Assembly: GCA_002455215.1 (NCBI GenBank)
Contig: DKKK01000165.1
Location: 5,497-12,473, forward strand
From: Anaerolineales bacterium UBA6668
Lineage (GTDB): Bacteria; Chloroflexota; Anaerolineae; Anaerolineales; UBA6668
Length of the DNA: 6,977 bases
Direction: 5' to 3'
In this document: positions 1-5,049 of the stretch, in pieces
Layout of the letters: each line of letters starts with the position of its first letter
Numbering within the stretch: the first letter of the stretch is position 1
Notes under the pieces: generated by a model
Seen by the model: the letters and a program-made list of their open reading frames with translations, nothing else
What the model was told of the DNA's origin: nothing
Database searches by the model: none
Position numbers and translations under genes: made by a program

Positions 1-1
1 G

Positions 2-1171
2 GGCTGGCGGGCATGGCAGGCACGTCAAGCGCTTTTGCAAGCGCAAGCAATTTTCCAAACCCCGGGCGGTCACTACTGGAATAGCCAATACGGCAATGTT
101 TATGGCACACTCACCAGCGCATACGCCTTTCCTAGCAAGCTAAACCTGCAATGGGCATATTTTCAGCCCGGCGGTTTTTCGGGCGGTGCGGCAGTTGCGG
201 CAGACGGCACGCTTTACATCAACACCCAATCCGGCGAATTGCTGGCGATAGACCCCACCGGCAAACTGCTCTGGCAATTTAAACTACCCCAGCCCGCAGT
301 CGGAACACCTGCCATTTCTGCCGATAACATTTTGTACCTAAGCGATCACAGTGGCGGCTTGCTTGCCCTGAGTACCCACTTGGCGTTCCAATGGTACTTG
401 CCCATGACTGGCTTTTATGAAGCCACCGCGGGACCCATCATCGCCCCCGCTGGCACAATTCTTTACCCACTAGATACAGAAATCCGTGCTGTCAATGCAG
501 ATGGAAGCCTGCTTTGGCAAACGCGTAGCCCCAACCAGTACATCTACGAACCTTTGCGGCTCACGCTGGATGGAAGATACGTCACCCAACTGCAGGCGGC
601 GTTTGACTTGGCGAGTGGCGAACTTTCTGAATTTGACCTGCGTACCGGGCAAAATGACGCCGTCTATGCCTTCCCTGCGTTTTTTAGCGGGGCAGATGCG
701 CGTCAATATGTGCGTGCCGGGCACGCTGTTTATCCCGATTGGCAGTTTTTCAATCCGTTTTCGCTCGCCAGCGCCGAGAAAATTGGCTGGGACGGGCAAT
801 CTCTGGCGGGTTTGATGCCCCAGCTAGCCGGTGTGACCCCACAAGGGCAAGTTTGGTTTTTGTATGGCAATGAGTACACCAACACGCGCTTGGTGTGGCT
901 GGCAAAAAACAACCAAGTGCAGGCGAATGTGCGCCTAGAAAGCACGCATGGGCGCATGATTGGGGTGGATGCGCTAGGGCGGGTTGTGGTTTGCGGGGCA
1001 ACGCAAGGGGTGACTGGGGCAAGTTGTGGCTTGTGGGCGAGTGGCGCAAGCCAACCGCAATGGGAGTTTGCTTTTCCCGATGGCGGATTACCCCCGTTCA
1101 GCGGGGCAGTCGCCCCCAACCGCGTTTATCTTTCCAGCGCCGATGGCTGGTTGTACGCCATTGGCGACTAG
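2..1171 (+). CDS. PQQ-like beta-propeller repeat protein (5' end off window)
   Basis: The frame is open from the first complete codon at position 2, so the gene starts upstream; a TTG at 35 could serve as a start, but the open upstream codons argue against it. The 389 visible residues contain blade-like repeats of the PQQ/WD40-like propeller type: a strand such as DGTLYIN followed by SGELLAID and a KLLWQF strand (about residues 69-93), NILYLSDHSGGLLALS (about 109-124), TILYPLDTEIRAV plus GSLLWQT (about 152-174), and a final NRVYLSSADGWLYAIGD that ends the protein and would close the ring. The middle repeats are divergent. Such propellers are mostly binding or scaffold domains, often exported. 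No catalytic residues for a PQQ dehydrogenase are visible, so no reaction is assigned. A signal peptide or membrane anchor, if present, lies outside the window. The TAG stop overlaps the stop of the convergent deacetylase gene, and no terminator is seen between them. Confidence 0.85.
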   Translation, partial: GWRAWQARQALLQAQAIFQTPGGHYWNSQYGNVYGTLTSAYAFPSKLNLQWAYFQPGGFSGGAAVAADGTLYINTQSGELLAIDPTGKLLWQFKLPQPAVGTPAISADNILYLSDHSGGLLALSTHLAFQWYLPMTGFYEATAGPIIAPAGTILYPLDTEIRAVNADGSLLWQTRSPNQYIYEPLRLTLDGRYVTQLQAAFDLASGELSEFDLRTGQNDAVYAFPAFFSGADARQYVRAGHAVYPDWQFFNPFSLASAEKIGWDGQSLAGLMPQLAGVTPQGQVWFLYGNEYTNTRLVWLAKNNQVQANVRLESTHGRMIGVDALGRVVVCGATQGVTGASCGLWASGASQPQWEFAFPDGGLPPFSGAVAPNRVYLSSADGWLYAIGD

Positions 1172-1803
1172 CCTTGCATATACGCGATTTGGAAAACTTC
1201 ACAATAACCGGGGCTTTGGCTGTATTGCCAGCCGGGAGATTGCATTGCCCAGAAAGCACAGCGATTCTTAACTACATCTGCTTGCAAAAACCAGCGCGGC
1301 AAAAAGTTGTTATGTACGGCTAAAGCCTTTTCTTTGATAGGCATTTGCTCGCTAATGTCAATAAATAAATTGGGGCGAAAATCGGGGTTGCGTGAAATAG
1401 GCTCGCCTAGCCAGAGCGCCTTAACGCGGCTGGCACGATATACCGAATTAAGTACAGCCCGATACAAATGATGGTGCTCTTGGTGTTCGGCAAGCGCCGG
1501 AGAATGGGTGATTATTAAATCCGGTTCTTCACTTGCCAAAAATTCATCTACCAATTTGATGATATGGCGGTCCCAGTTAAGCTCAGTCGTGGCATTCACA
1601 CCGGGCGCAACCAATACCCGTGCTCCGATCCAGGCACAGGTATCTATACTACATTGCAGTCTGCCTTGATGCCCGTCAGTAAAGAACACCACACTGACTT
1701 GGGCTCCCTGGTTAATCAATTTTGCCAACGTTCCAAAACAAATGAGTGTTTCATCGTCCGGGTGACAAAACAAAGCGGTAATTTTTTTCGGGGAAAAATT
1801 CAT
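1168..1803 (-). CDS. PIG-L/LmbE family deacetylase
   Basis: A 211-residue protein of the PIG-L/LmbE family, zinc-dependent enzymes that usually remove acetyl groups from N-acetylglucosamine-type amino sugars or their conjugates (MshB and BshB are members). The family signature HPDDE is at residues 14-18, after a short hydrophobic strand. FTDG follows at 41-44, and the second metal motif appears as THSPALAEHQEH (99-110), where H110 takes the place of the usual DH histidine. Length and the closing YCEVFQI strand (compare the family AEAF ending) fit a complete, cytoplasmic enzyme. The ATG at 1803 is chosen because it lies just before the first family strand; the same frame stays open to 2223 but there only shadows azlD. 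The ribosome site is weak (AGGG, 11 bases before the start). It is the last gene of the leftward cluster, 68 bp behind azlD, with hairpins in the gap. The true substrate cannot be told from the sequence; the bacillithiol and mycothiol roles are only two options. Confidence 0.9.
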   Translation of the reverse strand: MNFSPKKITALFCHPDDETLICFGTLAKLINQGAQVSVVFFTDGHQGRLQCSIDTCAWIGARVLVAPGVNATTELNWDRHIIKLVDEFLASEEPDLIITHSPALAEHQEHHHLYRAVLNSVYRASRVKALWLGEPISRNPDFRPNLFIDISEQMPIKEKALAVHNNFLPRWFLQADVVKNRCAFWAMQSPGWQYSQSPGYCEVFQIAYMQG

Positions 1804-1820
1804 AGTTGGAATAGCCCTGC

Positions 1821-1868
1821 ATTGGATACGGGTTATATTCAGTACCCGTTTCCAATACCCATTGGAAA
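1821..1868 (-). repeat. Mutually exclusive hairpins in the azlD-deacetylase gap
   Basis: Read on the minus strand, TTTCCAAT (1868-1861), loop GGGT and ATTGGAAA (1856-1849) form an 8-bp perfect hairpin. The same ATTGGA can instead pair with a second TCCAAT at 1826-1821, in a longer stem that also contains ACGGGT (1849-1844) paired with ACCCGT (1833-1828) and a 10-base loop; the two halves of that stem are separated by one T.T (A.A on the transcript) mismatch. One segment therefore has two possible partners. No T-run follows, so this is not a plain Rho-independent terminator. It ends 17 bases before the deacetylase start, where it could affect translation or RNA stability. The function is inferred only. 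Confidence 0.5.
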
Positions 1869-1871
1869 GTA

Positions 1872-2186
1872 TTACAACAACCAGTTCAATAAAAATAAAG
1901 CCGCCATGCCCGCCAAAATGGTGAGCAGGGTGTGGCGCGTAAACCATGCCACCACAATTGCTACCAAACCAGCCAGTAAGCGGGTGTTGCTTAAGTGCAA
2001 ATCGAGAGTACCATTTGGAAGTAAAATCGCTGGCGCAATGATGGCGGAAAGTACGGCAGGCGGGACATAACGCAAGGCTCGCTGAACCCGGTTGGGGAGG
2101 GTGATGTGCTGAGCAAGGTAAATGATGGAGAAGCGCATTGCAAAGGTCAATATGCCCCCGAACAACATGGTTAGCCAGATATTCAT
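1872..2186 (-). CDS. azlD: AzlD family branched-chain amino acid export subunit
   Basis: A 104-residue, very hydrophobic protein with about four membrane segments (roughly residues 3-26, 44-56, 68-82 and 85-103). The AzlD-typical stretch RALRYVPPAVLSAIIAP is at 36-52, and the early G-x2-T-x3-R pattern (GILTFAMR) at 11-18. AzlD is the small partner of AzlC; together they form an exporter in the cytoplasmic membrane for branched-chain amino acids and analogues (AzlCD of Bacillus subtilis, YgaZH of E. coli). The start is firm: the ATG overlaps the azlC stop as ATGA, and a strong GGAGGAG ribosome site lies at 2198-2192, inside the end of azlC. This is classic translational coupling for a 1:1 complex. 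The length is normal for the family. The exported compound cannot be read from the sequence. Confidence 0.93.
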   Translation of the reverse strand: MNIWLTMLFGGILTFAMRFSIIYLAQHITLPNRVQRALRYVPPAVLSAIIAPAILLPNGTLDLHLSNTRLLAGLVAIVVAWFTRHTLLTILAGMAALFLLNWLL

Positions 2187-2866
2187 GCCCGCTCCTCCAA
2201 AAGGCTACCCACCCCAATGCCAACCACCGCCGCCAAGATTAATCCCAGTTTGAAAGGCAAGGCATACGCCACTAACGCAGTGATGCCCGCCGACAGTGCG
2301 GCGGCAATCACCGGTTTGCCTTTCAGCATCGGGGTCAGCATTGCAATAAAAGTAACCGGTAGCGCAAAGTCTAGCGACCAACTTTCCGGAATTGCCGCCC
2401 CCAGAAAGATACCCAATGCAGTACTCACTTGCCAGGTTGACCAAAGCGCCAAGCCAGACCCAAAGAAAAACCAGTGCCCCAATGGGGTAGCGCCGTTTTG
2501 CTTATAATATAAGATTGTAGTGGCATACGCTTCATCGGTGAGTAGGTACGCAAGCAAGGCTTTCCAACGGGTAGGCAAGTTCTGCACATAGGGGGCAATA
2601 GAAGCACTGTATAGCAGGTGGCGTAGGTTGACAACGGCAATGATGAGCACCATCACCATTGCCGGGGTGGCGTGGGCAACCATTTCGGCAGTGATAAACT
2701 GTGCCGAGCCAGCAAATAGAATGGTTGACATGGCTTGCGCTTCCCCTGCCGATAAGCCCGCTCCGGTGGCAAGTGCGCCATAAATTAAGCCGAAGGGCAA
2801 CACCCCAATTAACAAGGGGATTTCTGCACGGATACCCGCCCAAAACATCTGTTTTGCGCTGTTCAT
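2183..2866 (-). CDS. azlC: AzlC family branched-chain amino acid export permease
   Basis: A 227-residue integral membrane protein of the AzlC family, the large subunit of the AzlCD exporter. Family-typical motifs are seen in order: GVLPFGLIYG (21-30), FAGSAQFITAEM (51-62), NLRHLLYSASIAPY (80-93), and a TDEAYA turn (110-115). Several further hydrophobic segments follow (about 132-158, 167-181, 185-202 and 206-221), and the protein ends in a short charged tail. The length matches the family. The ATG at 2866 lies 10 bases after the stop of the DUF4380-like gene, with only a weak purine-rich site (GAAG) before it, so translation may depend partly on ribosomes coming from the upstream gene. The stop overlaps the azlD start by four bases. 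Expected role: export of branched-chain amino acids or toxic analogues across the cytoplasmic membrane. Confidence 0.94.
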   Translation of the reverse strand: MNSAKQMFWAGIRAEIPLLIGVLPFGLIYGALATGAGLSAGEAQAMSTILFAGSAQFITAEMVAHATPAMVMVLIIAVVNLRHLLYSASIAPYVQNLPTRWKALLAYLLTDEAYATTILYYKQNGATPLGHWFFFGSGLALWSTWQVSTALGIFLGAAIPESWSLDFALPVTFIAMLTPMLKGKPVIAAALSAGITALVAYALPFKLGLILAAVVGIGVGSLLEERA

Positions 2867-2876
2867 CTGCTTCGTG

Positions 2877-3794
2877 TTACTGGGAGATGCCAGCGAAAGA
2901 GCCTATTTGCGCCAACTGCTTTAGCATAGCTTGCACGGACTCTGCATTGGGCGCACACGGCACGGCGTCATACAGCCACCAATCTTCGGTGTGCGTTAAG
3001 CTTTCGCCGCTTGCAAGTGTGGTTAGCGGGCTGAGCGTTTCTAGCTCCAAAAATTCGCGCCGCACAAAACACTCGGCATTGCTGTTCAGGTCACAATAGT
3101 GTGCGTCTTTTTGCCAGCGGGCGTGTTTTACAAATAGCGTATCCTGCCAGTGATAAGCCATCCAGCCGAGCGGGTTTTGCCAGCCAAGCTTGAAAATCTC
3201 ACCAGCCGGAAAATTGGTTTGCAATAGGTGAAAGGCATTGCCCAATTGCAATTGCGGGCTATTGATGTTGCTGTATGCCCACAAATTAAGCGAACGGTTT
3301 GGCAATAGCCCATGCGCATCGGCTTTGTCTTGTGTTTGCGGCAAGATAGCGAATCCATCTGGGCGGAGCATGGTAATTGCCCACGCGGCAAGGGTTTGGG
3401 CGCGTGGGGCATGGTTGGTCAGGTGATGTGTGATTTGTAGGTGATTTTCGCCCAACACTTGCACACTGAGTCCTTTTTGAATGCCATTTACCTGTATATC
3501 TTGCCAAACGGTCACTTGTCGCTCAGATTGCTCGTGCAGGGTGAGTGGCGTGTTGTCGGGTAGGTAGGTGGTATTTGGCTCTTCGGGAGCGCACCATAAC
3601 CGATGCCCGCCGCGCAGGTGAAAATTGCCATTGCTAGTTGGAATTAACCAATCTGGCAATTCTGCCATTAGGTTAGGCTGACCGACTCGCCCAAACCAGC
3701 TAATGCGGGGTCCCGCGCTAATGCTTACCAATACGCGCAAGATAGAAGTTTCTAGCAGGGCACAATTCAAACCTAGATGTTCCAGAGGGTGCAT
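2877..3794 (-). CDS. DUF4380-like protein (aldose-epimerase-like fold)
   Basis: A 305-residue soluble protein without signal peptide or membrane segment. Its pattern matches DUF4380-type proteins of the galactose mutarotase-like superfamily: an N-terminal GPRISWFG strand (28-35), GGHRLWCAPEE plus TTYLPDN (62-81), ITHHLTNHAP (121-130), AAWAITMLRP (136-145), LWAYSN (171-176), FVKHA (221-225), and a late strand FLELETLSPL (248-257) followed by GESLTHTEDWWLY (263-275). The fold binds sugars in relatives, but no substrate or reaction is established for this group, so none is assigned. The ATG at 3794 fits because the first family strand begins soon after it. The open frame reaches 3992, but the extra 66 codons resemble no protein and run through a perfect inverted repeat. 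There is no clear ribosome site before the ATG; a short or absent leader is possible. It is the first gene of the leftward cluster, 10 bases ahead of azlC. Confidence 0.8.
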   Translation of the reverse strand: MHPLEHLGLNCALLETSILRVLVSISAGPRISWFGRVGQPNLMAELPDWLIPTSNGNFHLRGGHRLWCAPEEPNTTYLPDNTPLTLHEQSERQVTVWQDIQVNGIQKGLSVQVLGENHLQITHHLTNHAPRAQTLAAWAITMLRPDGFAILPQTQDKADAHGLLPNRSLNLWAYSNINSPQLQLGNAFHLLQTNFPAGEIFKLGWQNPLGWMAYHWQDTLFVKHARWQKDAHYCDLNSNAECFVRREFLELETLSPLTTLASGESLTHTEDWWLYDAVPCAPNAESVQAMLKQLAQIGSFAGISQ

Positions 3795-3806
3795 AAATGT
3801 TGATGA

Positions 3807-3836
3807 ATGATAGTGAAAAACAGTTGCACAAACCAA
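3807..3836 (-). promoter_or_regulatory. Candidate promoter of the DUF4380-azlCD cluster
   Basis: On the minus strand TTGGTT (3836-3831) and TATCAT (3812-3807) are separated by 18 bases, a modest sigma-70-like match. Transcription would begin near 3800, only a few bases before the ATG at 3794, which agrees with the lack of a ribosome site there (leaderless or nearly so). It is weak evidence and could be chance in an A+T-rich stretch. Confidence 0.3.
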
Positions 3837-3907
3837 TGGGAAAAATGCCCTGTTTCGCAAACTGAAAGGATACAGTATGATTAAATTCGCTAAGCATGGA
3901 ATTGCGC

Positions 3908-4006
3908 TATATTCGGCACGGGTTGCCTTCTGCACACATACCGCAGGTCGATTTGCGCTTTTTTTCCCTAAAGAAAAAAGCGCAGTTTTCATCCGTGTCG
4001 AATATA
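3908..4006 (+). repeat. Nested inverted repeat, possible structured RNA or small palindromic element
   Basis: Outer arms TATATTCGGCACGG (3908-3921) and CCGTGTCGAATATA (3993-4006) are complementary over 14 bp with one mismatch. Inside, TGCGCTTTTTT (3954-3964) and AAAAAAGCGCA (3974-3984) form a perfect 11-bp hairpin with a 9-base loop. The single outer mismatch is G opposite T on the plus strand, which an RNA read rightward would pair as G.U, and two more pairs (3922.3992 and 3923-3991) can then be added. Read leftward it would be an A.C mismatch. The element lies in the divergent gap and its inner right arm lies just beside the ATG that opens the over-long DUF4380 frame. It could be a leader or small RNA, or a remnant of a small palindromic mobile element; no target duplication is visible. 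Confidence 0.5.
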
Positions 4007-4116
4007 CTTCCCATCAGTAAGGAAATAGCACAGTTCTAGATTCCGCCGAGTATAGCACAACTATGTGCGGTACGCGTGAAAATCGTGAATTTCACTGTAA
4101 GGGAAACATGCAATGT

Positions 4117-4125
4117 TGCTATGCT
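4117..4125 (+). promoter_or_regulatory. Candidate extended -10 promoter of the six-cysteine protein gene
   Basis: TGCTATGCT carries the extended -10 TG one base before the hexamer TATGCT (4120-4125). There is no good -35 at the normal distance (GTAAGG at 4097-4102), which an extended -10 can tolerate. Transcription would begin near 4132, giving a leader of about 28 bases with the AGGAG ribosome site. If this is the promoter, the nested repeat at 3908-4006 lies outside this transcript. Confidence 0.35.
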
Positions 4126-4159
4126 GAATATCAATCCGATTGATTGTAGGAGCTACTGA

Positions 4160-4672
4160 ATGAAACGCAAAACCATTTTAATGATGATCGCCCTGTTAAT
4201 TTTATGTGTCTGCGGCTCATTTGCCCTGCTGGCAGGCTTTGGCTGGCAAAACCGCGAGCGCCTGCAAGAATTGTTGGGGCAAAACGGCAGGACACGGCAA
4301 GAGCCGCCCACTGCCGAGACGCATCCCGCTGTGCCACCGCTCCCCACAGCCACAGTTCAACCCATTCCCTCCCAATCCACAGATACATCTGCCGCCCCCA
4401 ATACCGCCACGGAAACCGTGGATTACGCATCGCAAACGCCGCCGGTAAGTGAAACGCCGCCCCCATCCGCGACCCATTCGCCAACACCCACCCGCACCAA
4501 AGTATTCTGGACGCGTACGCCGGTCAATGTTGCGGTTTGCAATCCGGGTGAGTGGCTTGGTTGTGGTGGGGATGGTGTCCGGGTTTCTTGTGCTTCGAGC
4601 CAAGTCGGTTATTGCGGCAGTAGCGGGCAATGGGTGTGTGTGCCAGACCCGGCAAAATGCGGACAGCCCTAG
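4160..4672 (+). CDS. Membrane-anchored or secreted protein with Pro/Thr-rich stalk and six-cysteine domain
   Basis: A 170-residue protein of no recognised family. After a basic start (MKRK) comes one hydrophobic segment (about 5-28), which would act as a signal peptide or signal anchor. Cysteines C16 and C18 lie inside it, but no standard lipobox is present. A hydrophilic linker rich in Pro, Thr and Ser (about 46-121) follows, with tandem Thr-Pro units near its end. The last 44 residues hold six cysteines (127, 135, 144, 152, 160 and 167) with many glycines, a pattern that suggests a small disulphide-bonded outer domain. The ATG is well supported by AGGAG at 4148-4152, seven bases upstream. 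Such stalked small domains often sit on the cell surface, but the partner is unknown. Base use looks like that of the neighbours. No terminator is seen after the stop; only a 5-bp CTAGG/CCTAG dyad overlaps it. Confidence 0.8.
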   Translation: MKRKTILMMIALLILCVCGSFALLAGFGWQNRERLQELLGQNGRTRQEPPTAETHPAVPPLPTATVQPIPSQSTDTSAAPNTATETVDYASQTPPVSETPPPSATHSPTPTRTKVFWTRTPVNVAVCNPGEWLGCGGDGVRVSCASSQVGYCGSSGQWVCVPDPAKCGQP

Positions 4673-4732
4673 GCAACCTAGCAAAGTTGGGAAAAAGCGC
4701 GATTCCAAAGTGCGTCCAGCGCGGATTTATTG

Positions 4733-4738
4733 TATAAT
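4733..4738 (+). promoter_or_regulatory. Candidate -10 box of the Trm112-like gene
   Basis: A perfect TATAAT stands 56 bases before the ATG at 4795. The -35 is poor (TGCGTC at 4711-4716 is the nearest, with a 16-base spacer). Transcription would begin near 4745. The box lies in the 122-bp gap after the six-cysteine gene, so the Trm112-like gene is probably transcribed on its own, at least in part. Confidence 0.45.
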
Positions 4739-4794
4739 CTGCCAGCAAGCCACCCACGCAACCTGTGACGTGTATTTTTTATCGAGATTTATTT

Positions 4795-5049
4795 ATGAGC
4801 ACAACTTCAATTCCAAGTTCAGACCTGCTAGAAATTTTGCGTTGCCCGGAAGCCGTGCAACAACCCGACAAATATGGAAATGACCCTGGACGCTTACGGC
4901 TGGTGAAAGATACCTGGCTGGTGTGTGATGACACGGGCAACAAATACCCCATTCGGCATGGCATTCCGGTGATGTTGGTGGAGGTCGGGCAAAAGTATCG
5001 CGCACTTGCCGAAGCCGATTTGCCCGTGCCCGCCCCCGAAAAAGACTAA
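4795..5049 (+). CDS. Trm112-like small protein with half of the zinc cysteines
   Basis: An 84-residue cytoplasmic protein of the Trm112/UPF0434 (YcaR) type. The family opening is LLEILRCPEA (11-20) and the closing motif is NKYPIRHGIPVMLVE (49-63), which matches the usual YPIRDGIPVML. In eukaryotes and archaea Trm112 is a zinc-binding partner that stabilises and activates several SAM methyltransferases; the bacterial relatives are poorly defined. Here each of the two usual C-x2-C knuckles keeps only its first cysteine (C17 with A20, and C44 with T47), so zinc binding is doubtful. The charged tail after residue 66 is variable. The ATG at 4795 is preferred to an in-frame GTG at 4765 because the added residues resemble nothing in the family; neither has a strong ribosome site. 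The gene runs into the stop of the facing methyltransferase gene: TAA at 5047-5049 overlaps the other gene's TAG by two bases. Confidence 0.85.
   Translation: MSTTSIPSSDLLEILRCPEAVQQPDKYGNDPGRLRLVKDTWLVCDDTGNKYPIRHGIPVMLVEVGQKYRALAEADLPVPAPEKD

Larger units (their letters stand above)
3795..4159. other. Divergent intergenic region, 365 bp
   Basis: No convincing gene is seen here. The region separates the leftward DUF4380/azlCD cluster from the rightward six-cysteine protein gene, so it should hold promoters for both. It contains a nested inverted-repeat structure at 3908-4006, a perfect dyad GCACA-ACTA-TGTGC at 4055-4068, a dyad GTGAA-T-TTCAC at 4085-4095, and a CGTGAA copy at 4075-4080 repeated at 4084-4089. 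The dyads lie upstream of the candidate rightward promoter and could be operator sites, though their arms of 5 bp are too short to be sure. Confidence 0.6.

Noticed and set aside
730..1119. Minus-strand open frame opposite the propeller gene
   Set aside because: Composition is odd and there are no motifs; the plus strand carries clear propeller repeats across the same bases.
1804..2223. N-terminal extension of the deacetylase frame by 140 codons
   Set aside because: It overlaps azlD in another frame, resembles no family, and the HPDDE-type enzyme normally begins just before that motif.
3795..3992. N-terminal extension of the DUF4380-like frame by 66 codons
   Set aside because: The residues look random and run through the perfect 11-bp inverted repeat; the family strands start soon after the ATG at 3794.
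4025..4059. Direct repeat ATAGCACA at 4025 and 4052
   Set aside because: An 8-base repeat is expected by chance in a region of this size.
4217..4708. 163-codon open frame on the minus strand opposite the six-cysteine gene
   Set aside because: No ribosome site or recognisable motif; the plus-strand gene has AGGAG, a signal segment and a domain layout, so this is a shadow of its biased Pro/Thr-rich sequence.
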